From Mercurialis annua (taxonomy: Eukaryota > Streptophyta > Magnoliopsida > Malpighiales > Euphorbiaceae): 64,000 nt of DNA. Shown one piece after another: positions 48,361-58,588 of this stretch. The notes beneath the pieces are model-generated. The model made no database searches. It was not told where the DNA came from and was given only the letters and a program-made list of their open reading frames with translations. A program made the translations under genes and the position numbers. The stretch lies in NCBI RefSeq assembly GCF_937616625.2, contig NC_065577.1:41569001-41633000 (forward strand), given 5' to 3'. The stretch's first letter is position 1; every line of letters starts with the position of its first letter.

Positions 48361-49524
48361 ATGAGGAAGACGGTGGCCAATTGGTCCGATATACATACCG
48401 ATCTTTTATCTCAAACCGCCGATCGAATTAAATGCCTACGAGATTTTATTATCTTCGGTGCGGTGTGCCGGTCATGGCGATCAGTTGCTTCGCCGGAAAA
48501 ATTCAATAAATCCCCCAAAACTCCATGGCTTTTGCTCGATGATCAAAACGAAGAGGAAGAACACGATCGCCGCCGTAAATTCCTCAAGCTTTCAAAAGAT
48601 GCAATTTACAGTATCAATATACCAAAACCTAGTAAAAGTATATATTATTCTTATCTTAAGGAATCACAGTATCTTTAATCTTCAAAAGGATGGTATTTGA
48701 TCGTTGGTACTGACGTAGAATTAGGTCTTTTAAATCCCTTTTCGCTCTCGAGAATTGATCTGCCACGTAAGAACTTAGTCCAATGTAATATCATCGGTTT
48801 CGCCTTATCGTCCAGTCCAAGTGTCGCATCGGATTTTACAATCATGATTGTTTATTTTTCATATAAAATAAGATTGACATATTTTAGTTTTTGGAAAAAT
48901 GGATATCGCGAGTGGACTGATTCAGAAAAATCCGCACTGGTTGGAATAAGTGCGAATATCACATATCACAATAGTCGATTCTATACTGCTTATGTTTTTA
49001 GTTTTTATGGAATTTATGTTCATGAAATTGACATTCAAGATTCTGAATCTGTTTCAATACGCAGTAAGTTGTTTAACGGTCCCTCTTTGCACAATGCTGG
49101 TCCCTTGTGGACAGTTGGATCATCTCGAGGGCTGATGATCATGACTTGGAAATTGAAATCTCTTGATTCTGAGATAATTGATAACCGTCTGATGATTAAT
49201 GACGATCTTTATTCTCACCCACATTTCGAGTTTTTAGTTCAAGAGATTGAATTTGAGAAAGGAGAATGTAGAAAGGTGACTGATTTGGGAGATGAAGCTT
49301 TATTTTTGGGATATTACTCTTCTTACTTGGTCGATGTATCAAATGAATCAAAATTTAAGTCAAATCATATATATTTTACTGAAAATTCTCAACTTACTTG
49401 GTGGTGTCGCAGTGGAGGAGGCGTTGGTGTTTACAACATGATTGATAGATCATTGGAGCCGCTTTTTAACATGGCAGATTCCGGTTATGGCTGTTCTTGT
49501 CAATGGATTGAACCAATATTCTGA
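48361..49524 (+). pseudogene. DUF295 F-box gene (subtype II) with one stop, unit 2
   Basis: Starts MRKTVANWSDIHTDLLSQTA, F-box at about 6-45. TAA at 48676-48678 (KESQYL then stop) replaces the Tyr codon of the YLYSSKGW motif. After it the same frame is open to the end (VGTDVELGLLNPFSLSRIDL to CSCQWIEPIF, stop at 49524), so one substitution separates it from a complete gene of about 387 codons. A 105-residue product with the F-box but no target domain is possible. The same gene in unit 1 (38382) has a different set of lesions. Confidence 0.88.
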
Positions 49525-51014
49525 GTGTGGTACTATGTAGATCTGACTGTCGAGAGGAGTCGAGCAGGGTTTTTAAAGTTTCATCCATATTTAGAAGAAA
49601 GTAAGAATTTTGAAGCTTTATATTTCACTCCACCAAATTTGAGGATTGAGTAAGAATTTTTGAAGCTTTATCGCTATCATCAGTAAATGTGGAGTGTGGA
49701 TTTGGTGCTAAGAACGTTTACTGGTTTTGGTCCGTTAACTTGTTTGCACTACAAGTATGGTTCGAGAAGTCCTGTCCTCGAATGCTCCATTCTTTCTTGA
49801 ATTTGATGTGCATGTTCTCATCTCAAATCGTGTTTATGTAAGATTGATAATGATATTACTTTCACGTTGCAGCTATAAAAAATCATGTATGGTAAGTATG
49901 TATATTTTTCTCTATTTAATATGTAGTTTTAATGTACAAATGTATATTTTGTTTGCTGTTAAGTCATACAAGATATCCATTTTGATGCTTATAGGCATAG
50001 CTGAAAACGTTTTCCCTGATTAAATAGAGACGGTTTTTAATGTCTCTTTATTTAAAATAAGCAATATGTGCGGTTAAACAGTCCGCTGTACTTACTCCGG
50101 AGGTTTGATGGAAGCGATGATCTGCTGAACCTCTCAATAAGCAGCTTACCTGTAAATTTGTTCCAATCCCACAAGCAATCTGAAGTTACATACTTTGATG
50201 AGAAGAGAAAATTGATCTTCATTAATATTTCAAAGATGTGTTACAAAGACTAACTGCTTATGCTTTTATACTACAAGCATTTCACAGAAGTCCAGCTAAC
50301 TATAACAGAATCTACAATTCTGTTAAAATAACTACCTCCTCCTAACTAACACTGCTAACACCTTTACTTAACAGAAGCAATCTTAGCTGGCTATAGCTGT
50401 CATCAATCCACATGCTCCTCTTGTGATATGATGAGCTGGAATAACAAACGAGCTACTTGTGACTTGCTGACTTGAGGATCTTGCTGACTTGGATGGCAGT
50501 AACTTCTGAGCTAAGTTACTGTGCATAATGGTATTATACTTCGCGACGCAATTATCATAATTGAGACCAAGACTGTGATCGGTAATGTACATAGTAAGGG
50601 GTTTCGGCATGCCCATCCATCTATCCGTCAAAATTTACCTTCTTTCCGTCTCCAATAACCCGGTACGTATACACCCCCTCAAGAACCACAAGTTAGACTG
50701 ATCTCGCTTGATATTTGCATTAAATTGGAGACATATATTTAAGAGAACTTTAATCCAAAGAGAATTTTTGCATCTATAGAAATTGGAGGACTGGCTAACT
50801 TTGAAGTTTAGTTCATGATAATTCATTTATGTACAAAAGCAACCAATTGTTAGCTTCTTTACTTCCATTAGTTATGTTGAATCAACTGGAGAGGATTTTA
50901 TGGTGAATTGTTACTCTCTTGTATAAATGATTAGTAATTGTTGAAATTGTTTACAATTTATTTTTAATGTACTTTGTCCATTTAATTACTAGATGAAAAG
51001 TGATGATAATTTAT
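49525..51014. other. 3' flank of the unit 2 F-box pseudogene
   Basis: No gene seen. Includes an LTR-like piece (50159-50373) and, at 50780-51010, the flank sequence (GGACTGGCTAACTTTGAAG) also found at 24360. This stretch is deleted from unit 1. Confidence 0.5.
50159..50373 (-). mobile_element. Possible short Copia-type LTR fragment
   Basis: On the minus strand it runs TGTTAAGTAAAGG ... AACA with a TATA-like GTATAAAAGC and a leader of Copia type (AATATTAATGAAGATCAA). Length about 215 bp. No target duplication was found, and the minus-strand open frame beside it (50383-50631) is not a recognised polyprotein. Confidence 0.4.
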
Positions 51015-51261
51015 TTATTGGATATAAGTGATTAATCACGAAGCTTCACTACTAACGGAAAGATTGCAGCAATGTAGTCGAGCAACGATTTACGACCAAC
51101 AGCGAGGACTGATTCAACTGGCATTAAAAACTGATTGAAGCATAATTTTTAGGAAGTAGGAGAACAGGTGGGCAAATTAATGATTCAAATAAAATACATT
51201 TTATAATTTACACATAAAATTCTAAACACAAAAACATATTTAAAAAGCATTTTATATATTT

Positions 51262-51359
<98 letters not shown>
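51262..51359. repeat. (AT)n microsatellite, unit 2
   Basis: Almost 100 bp of AT repeats with one AAAT interruption; the expanded counterpart of 39708-39756. Confidence 0.9.
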
Positions 51360-51360
<1 letters not shown>

Positions 51361-51934
51361 AAAGAACTTCATCTTCCTTAATAAAATATTTACCTAGAAT
51401 GAAAATTAAAGTTTGATTATTAGACTATATTTAAAATTTTATTTATAAATTTTATCCTTTTCACATCTAATTTGTCTAACGGTTACACGGTTAAAAACCG
51501 CAAAACCACAAAATCGAACCGTTTTAAATGGTTAACCGATTTAATGGTTAATTGTCTAAAATTTTAGGTTTAAATTTTTAATCTTAAAAACCGTATAATT
51601 ATGGACCGGTTTACAAATTACCTTCATGGACCGCTTAACCGGTCCATGCCCACAATTATTAATTAGGGATGAGCATTTGGTAGAAACCGAATCGACAACT
51701 CCTTGATCGAATTAACGGTTCGACTAAATAGCTAAAATCAAACTGACTGGATAAAAAAATTAAATTGAAAATCGAACCGACCAATTGAAAGAGGAAAAAA
51801 AATCATGTATATAATCGTTAAGTTTGTGAAAATTATACTTAAATTAACATATTTACTAAAAATGAAGAGTTATTTTGTAAATAGTCCAAAATAAAACAGC
51901 CCTGACTTCTTCAATTTTGGTCAACTAAGAGGAG

Positions 51935-51943
51935 TTAGGGTTT
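51935..51943 (+). promoter_or_regulatory. Telo-box of the orphan F-box promoter
   Basis: TTAGGGTTT, 57 bp before the ATG at 52000. The promoter block is essentially the same as that of the intact gene in unit 1. Confidence 0.55.
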
Positions 51944-51999
51944 AGGGTTCCTTTTAATTCTTCCTTAAAGAAGTAGAACCACCTAGCTGCTCTTTAATA

Positions 52000-52104
52000 A
52001 TGTCGAATCCTCGCCGGACGGGGAGAAAATGGTCAGAATTCTCCTCGGACTATATGCCCGGTTCCGTCCCTGATCACTACCAACAACCAACAACAAAAGA
52101 ATAA
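52000..52104 (+). pseudogene. Orphan DUF295 start fused to foreign sequence (34 codons)
   Basis: The ATG and first 13 codons (MSNPRRTGRKWSE) are those of the intact gene at 40407. After 52040 the sequence jumps to what in unit 1 lies at 42457, the 3' flank of the minus-strand F-box gene. The chimeric frame stays open to a TAA at 52102. It cannot make an F-box protein. It keeps the full telo-box promoter and points into the convergent copy B gene. Confidence 0.75.
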
Positions 52105-52126
52105 CTGAGAATGACAGCAAAACTTA

Positions 52127-53377
52127 TCATACATTTTTACTCCAAAACTCGAAGCTTTTGGTGTAAGACATCAAGCTTATATAAGCCCCAACTGAAGACA
52201 TTAAATCTCTTCCTCGAATTTTAACATCCATTTTTCTGAACGTTTTCAGCTCTAGATGATATAGAAACAACCCTACATTTTCCCAAAAGATTACCAGCTG
52301 CCCATCTGGGATGTATACAAGATTCCTAAGACGGCATCGAAGTCCTTGTCTAGGTATGAACTTTTTCACGGTTAAATCAAGATTAATGTTATACCTTTCA
52401 GCCCAAAGCCATTTCGTAGAATCTTCAAGCACCCAGATCTTTATGAGTTCCGAATATACGCGAGCATAAACTAACCTATTCTCCACATTAAAGAGTTGCA
52501 TATCCCGTTGCTCATCGCAACAGCTATGACATCTCTTCCCTGGATGAGCCATAACTCGGATTTCCTCTGTTTTGGTGTCGAATGTGATAATAGATGCACT
52601 GCATAGAAGAGGAAAGGCAGCTCTATAGTTTATAAGTTTCTTCCAAATCATCCAATAAACAAACCCATTTATGTTTACAGGACCATCCCTGAGAGGCGGC
52701 GCAAAACTATCATTCTGAAGCTTTACCCACTCCCCGCCAGCTAATATTACATAGTGCCAGCAATTGGCATTGCAAGTTTTATATGTATATATCAGTCTGT
52801 ATTCTCTCGTCAAAGTGTGAAAATAAATACCACATAAAAAACCCGTCCCAAATGGCTTTTTCAAAGTTATATCCTGTTGTGTGATCGGGTTGTAAATAGA
52901 GAAATTTGGGTATTTCGCTCTCAAATACTCTGTCTCAAATACAATTAATCCATTACAGCTAAAAAGCATACGATAGAAGTACTCACGCACGGTGGAAGAA
53001 GGCTTAGTGAAATACTTTTTGACCATTTGGTTCTTTTTAGCTCCTAGATCAAGAAAATAAAATTCCAATTTACCGTCATAACTACTTAGTTTCTGCGGTA
53101 CTAAACACTGTATAAGAACAATTGGGGAAGCTCGTGTAAGGTGGTATTGAGAAAAATATGGAGTGGGAACAAGTGCCCTCCATTCTTTAGAGACTCTGCG
53201 ACATTTGAGAACTTCATCTGCCGGAAGCCTAGATAGTATTTCAAAAATGATTTCGCCCGGAAGAGCTTTTACATTGTGTCCATTCAATCCGGGGAAGATG
53301 CTCATTACCTCTTTCAACAGGTGTCCAATCCATAAGAAGCATTCAATTTCCATGCTGCCCTGAACCAACAAAACCAT
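52127..53377 (-). CDS. F-box protein with F-box-associated domain, copy B
   Basis: Second copy of the gene at 42543-43793, also 416 codons, intact, with the same domain layout and the same doubt about the start (TATA box beside the first ATG, splice-acceptor-like sequence before Met9 at 53353, alternative Met25 at 53305). By hand count 23 residues differ. They lie before residue 156 or after 346, apart from N231D. The orphan DUF295 promoter at 51935-52104 faces its 3' end. Confidence 0.88.
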   Translation of the reverse strand: MVLLVQGSMEIECFLWIGHLLKEVMSIFPGLNGHNVKALPGEIIFEILSRLPADEVLKCRRVSKEWRALVPTPYFSQYHLTRASPIVLIQCLVPQKLSSYDGKLEFYFLDLGAKKNQMVKKYFTKPSSTVREYFYRMLFSCNGLIVFETEYLRAKYPNFSIYNPITQQDITLKKPFGTGFLCGIYFHTLTREYRLIYTYKTCNANCWHYVILAGGEWVKLQNDSFAPPLRDGPVNINGFVYWMIWKKLINYRAAFPLLCSASIITFDTKTEEIRVMAHPGKRCHSCCDEQRDMQLFNVENRLVYARVYSELIKIWVLEDSTKWLWAERYNINLDLTVKKFIPRQGLRCRLRNLVYIPDGQLVIFWENVGLFLYHLELKTFRKMDVKIRGRDLMSSVGAYISLMSYTKSFEFWSKNV

Positions 53378-56300
53378 TTGAACTGTTTATATATAGAGGA
53401 ATGAAACCAAACAATGATAAATTTATAGCATAGTAGAAGGTTTTTAGTTATTTGCGCAAATGTTTTCCAACTAATACCCGAACCGTTAAGCTAGAATCCA
53501 CGTATAAACACAGTACCCATCCACTAGACCTTTTTAAGATTAATAATCAATTGAAGTTAAAAGAAACAAGATACAACATTCAATCACCACTTGCGGATTG
53601 TTAATCTTAATTGTTAGCTTACAGAATTAAACATACAACACTAGAAATATGGGTGTGCAAAACCAAACTAAACTGAAAAGCCGAACCGAAACATTCATTT
53701 CGGTTCGGTTTTGGACATAAAAAAGTTTCAATTAAGTTTTAATGCAAATTGAACAGAACTGACTGGTTTGATCCAGTTTGAAAAAATTTACATCCTTGTA
53801 ATTTGGTTCAGTTCGGTTTTGAAAGAAAAAAAAGTAAAGTTTCGATTTGATTCAATTAAAGAGCAGGAAAAACCAGATATTCAAAAGTTGGCTGCATTTC
53901 AACAAACTCACCTCTAATTCTTCATGAAGTACAACAAATATCTTTTTCAACCGTTTGTGTCTCTGCAAATCATCATCATGATCAATGTACACAACTCAGT
54001 AACAAAACAAATATATATGAAAATGTTGCATCACCACAGTACAGAAAACGAATTCCACCATTAGCCCTAAACAAGCATGATACAAGCAGCCTATTATTAT
54101 TTAATCATCTTGAATATTGTCCAATCATCTTACTAAAAGTTGTTTACTTTTCTTGTTTTTATCTTTTTAACTGCTAAAAGTTTACTGGTTGACCAAATGA
54201 AGCAGTTATGCAGTACCACACTATATATAAGAAGTTCGAAATCAGAGGTTTTCGGACATGAAAATCACAGCTCGAAACCAAAAAATTCCTAATCATAAAA
54301 GTTGATTCACTGATTAATAACACATTTTCTATATAATTTACCAATTTAAAAAATGTAGCACAGTAAATAGTCCAAAGCCAAACTAACCAAACATAGAAGA
54401 TGTTAGAGATCTATTCTGTCTAGAGTTAAATATGATAAGAAATGCGCCTTAGCAAAATTTATTCGACGCTGCACTATGGTTTCAACAGCATTACTCGAGT
54501 TGGATCATCCCACACCGCTGACCCAACGATTCTCACTAACACATCAATCAGATACAAATCAGATACAAAAGTAACAGGACAAGCAGATACAAACCCAACT
54601 CACTAACACATCAATCAGATACAAATCAAAGCAATAACACAACAGAGAATTGTTAGCTTTTAGAGCATAAATTTGTAAACTTTTAGTTTGATAATCCATC
54701 AAATCAACACAATCCATACTTCTAATTATAATCCACAGAATCGAATTTTGAAAGCAATTATATAAAATTAATCAAACAAACTTTCAATTTAACGATTCAA
54801 GATAATACCTTTACTGATCAGCAGAGGTTACGCATAAAACTTATTATTCAGACTTCAAAATTTATTTCCGAATTGTTCTTGTCGTTTGTTTTTGATTAGG
54901 TTGTACATAGCTAATTTGTTTATGCAAAGCAAAACGTATAAAGTAAACCCTCATAGTTTCCCTAAAAATACAGATTAACCCTTAAACTTGTTAGGTACAA
55001 ATACAATCATAGCTTCTAAATTGAACAAATAAATCCCTCCGTCCATCATGTTATAGATTGCCTTAATTGATGATGTGGCAGAGAAAAAGATTAAAAAAAA
55101 TCTTAATGCTTTTAATATTTACCAATTTTAAATTTATAATTTAATTCAACCAATTTAAATTTAATTAACTTTAATTAAATCAATCAAAATTCAAGTTAAC
55201 CTAATTAAATCAATCAAAACCTAATCAATAAAACCTAGTTAAGCATAATACAATCATAGCTTCTAAATTCAACAAATAAATCCCTCCGTCAATCATATTA
55301 TAGACTGCCTTAATTAATGATGTGGCAGAGGAAAAAAATTAAAAAAAATCTTAATGCTTCTACTATTTACCAATTTTAAATGGGATTATTTTCCAAATAC
55401 ATGTTTTTAGCAAAGTATTTACACTATTTTGTCTTATCTTTTCCTTATTTCCTACGCTACCTATTTTTTTAATTTATTAACTAAAAATACCCATTATATA
55501 AAAAAGTCTTATTTCATTTTAAATTAAATTTTTACATAGCCATTTTTTTTTCTTTTCTCTCTCAAAATCTCTCTTCTTTTCTTCTTTTTTTATTTGATTT
55601 TCAGTTTGTTTCATCCAATTATTTTTCCGTTCGTCTTTTTCGTTCGTCTTTTCAGTCACGCTTCCGTTCGTCTATTTCCGATAGATTTCTCCTCGTATTC
55701 TATTCGCGCTATGAATTTCTCGACTCGTTTTTAGATTTGTGTAATTTTTTAGGTTTTTCGTAATGATTTAAATATTTTATAAATAAATTTTTGTAAATCT
55801 ATAATTTTTTATTTATAAAATTATTTTATTATTCATATAATTATTTTTTTTGTCTTCTCTTATTCATAAATTTGTTTATTGCTACTGATTTTGTAAAAAA
55901 TAAATTGATTTATGGTGTATTTGTAGTAATTTTATAATATATTTATGTTTTAGTGTATTTATAGTGTATTTCTGTCGTTTTTAGTATATATATATATGGT
56001 GTATTTACAGTGTTTATGGTGTATTTGCAGTGTTTCATGGTATAGACCATAAAAACACTACAAAATGTCATAAATACACTATAAATACACCATATATACA
56101 TTATAAATATACTATATATACATTAATCTTACACAATAAAAACATCATAAAAACACTATATATACAATATTGTTACACTATAAAAAAATAAAAAAAATCT
56201 AGGAAAAAAAACTATTTAAAAAATAAATTATTAAAAACTGAAAAATAGGGTTGTGCAATCTGTCAGTTCGGTCGGCCAATCCGAAAAAATCGAAAACCGA

Positions 56301-56869
56301 AATTGGAAACCGAAAAAGGTATTTGTGAAATTAAAAGAAAAAAAAAGGTATTTTTCATAAATAAAAAAATTCAAAAAAGAAAAATCAAAACTTGAAAGGT
56401 AAAGTTGTAAATAATTTAGCGAATAATGTATTGTAGGAAATTATCACATTTTAAATTTATAATCTAATTTAACCAATATAAAGTTAATTAAATCTAATTA
56501 AATCAATCAAAACTCAAATTAATATAATTAAATCTGTCAAAACTCAATCAATAAAACCTAATTAAGCACAATTAAATTAAGGATTAACCACCAAAAAAAC
56601 TTAATTTAAATGTTATCCAAGTGAAAAGATGCCAATTTGATGCTTCAGGTTACAATTGAAAACGAAAAAAATTCAAAAATGGGTAAAATTAACAACTTTT
56701 CAACGTCGTAAGAAATTGAAAAAAAGTTTAAAAGTCAGGGGGTTTTTGAGTGAGTAGGCCGTTATAATATAAACATGAGTTAAAGTAAAAAAATAAAAAT
56801 AATAAAAGAGTGAAATATTTTTTTTATCTTTTCTTTATTAAGATATGGAATCAAATTATATTTAAATAT
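53378..56869. other. Long gene-free stretch of unit 2
   Basis: Collinear with 43794-46490 except for about 1 kb at 53620-54590 that unit 1 lacks; that piece begins with a low-complexity GGTTCGGTTTTGG-like block at 53650-53840. No gene seen. Confidence 0.55.
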
Positions 56870-56878
56870 AAAATATTT

Positions 56879-57702
56879 GGCTAATAATCACCCACGGCCC
56901 CTGACTTTAGGGGTACCTTACGACAAATCCCCTGATAAAAAAAAACGATCAGTAAACCCCCTAATCTTTGTGGCGGCGCTCGCTAAACCCCTTTTGGACG
57001 AAAATACCCCCAGCGCCGTTTTTTTTGGTCAACTGACTTTCAGAAGAAAAAAAAATCTGGCAGCGCCACGTCAGCTGACACGTCATCAAAAATTCATAAA
57101 AAATTAAAACACCTAAAATACCCCCATATTTAATTAAAAAATAAATAAAATAACTCAACCCAACTCTATCTAACCCAAACAATTCAATCAACCCAAACAC
57201 AAACGACCCAACCACCACCACCCAATCAACCCGCCGCCCGACCAGAGCAGGTGGATCTGTTCCAAGAACAGATCTGAGCAGGACCGGAAAATTTTCCGGT
57301 CATCTCGGAGAAGATGACCGGAAAATTTTCCGGCGGTGGTCGGGTGGCGGGTTGGTTGGGTGGCGGTGGTTGGGTCGGTTAATTAAATGGTTTAAATTGG
57401 GTTGATTTATTTTATTTTTGTCTTTTTCTAAATTAAATTAGGGGTATTTTGGGTGTTTAAAATTTTTATGGTATTTTGCTGACATGGCAGCTGACGTGGC
57501 GCCGTCAGATTTATTTTTTTTTTTCAAAAAAATGACAGTTGACTAAAAAAGACGGCGCCAGGGGTATTTTCGTCATATTTGGGGTTTAAGGGGTTTAGCG
57601 AGCGCCGCCACAAAGATTAGGGGGTTTACTGATCGTTTTTTTTTATCAGGGGGTTTGTCGTAAGGTACCCCTAAAGTCAGGGGCCGTGAGTGATTATTAG
57701 CC
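56879..57702. mobile_element. Mutator-type foldback element, 824 bp, 9-bp target duplication
   Basis: Terminal inverted repeats of about 200 bp start GGCTAATAATCACCCACGGC on the left and GGCTAATAATCACTCACGGC on the right complement, and stay nearly identical past GTGGCGGCGCTCGCTAAACC. The 9-bp AAAATATTT is present on both sides (56870-56878 and 57703-57711). In unit 1 the site is uninterrupted at about 46494-46502. A 9-bp duplication with long inverted repeats is the Mutator signature. The open frames in the arms are mirror images of each other and are not genes. The centre has a further palindrome, GACCGGAAAATTTTCCGGTC, at 57273-57340. Confidence 0.88.
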
Positions 57703-58010
57703 AAAATATTTATCTTACTTTTCTGTATTCTGAGAGACCCAACTAGCTCACATGGATGGCATTTCATAAATTAAATTAATGAAAGTCAATTATATGTACT
57801 TATAATTTATTAAATAAATGAAAATTATACTAATTATTTTATGTGTAATTAATTCTATATAAATTGGATTACATCTATATACTTATATAATTAAGAGAAC
57901 TAAATGAGCATTCTCAAAAATTCCCACCTCAAATAAAACACATTTACTAAATAATATTATTAATGGATAATTGTTCTTATCAACCAGTATGAATACATTA
58001 CCTATTGGCC

Positions 58011-58405
58011 TAATTACTTAAAAATCCTCATCTTTTAACATTATTTCGTTTATATCCCGACTTAGGAAAATGTTCATTTGTACCATTTTTTTGATTTTTC
58101 ATTTTCATCTCTACATCAAAATTTAATTTTTTGATATTTTAATTAATTAAAGGATGTAAATAATAAAAACAATTAAATAGAAGGGTTATATTATACTTTT
58201 TTCTATTTGTAAAAATACAAACAAATCCTTTAACTTTAAAAATGAAAGATTATTTTAAACTTTATTCTAAATGAAAAAGGTTCAATTTAATATTTTAGGG
58301 AAGAGATGAAAATGAAAAATAAAAAAAAAAGTACAAATGAACATTTTCCTAGATCGGGGTATAAACGAAATAATATTATAAGATGGATTTTTTTATATAA
58401 TTAGA
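58011..58405. mobile_element. Foldback MITE, unit 2 copy
   Basis: Same element and flanks as 46811-47207, with a more damaged right end (TTTTTTATATAATTAG). Confidence 0.7.
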
Positions 58406-58588
58406 CCTTACCTATTTAATCTCTACTTTCTAATTATTCTGTTTTTCAACAAAGCTCATACATACAAGTAATCTTATCTAAAATTATTTCCTATCTTAAT
58501 TTTTTATTAATTAATAAAAAAGTTAACGAATTTTTCATTAATTGTCTAATCAATATAAAGCTTAAAATATCTTATTAATGTCATAACT

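Noticed and set aside
56877..57767. Two open frames with the same peptide (PLTLGVPYDK...) on opposite strands
   Set aside because: They are the two arms of one inverted repeat in the Mutator-type element, not genes.
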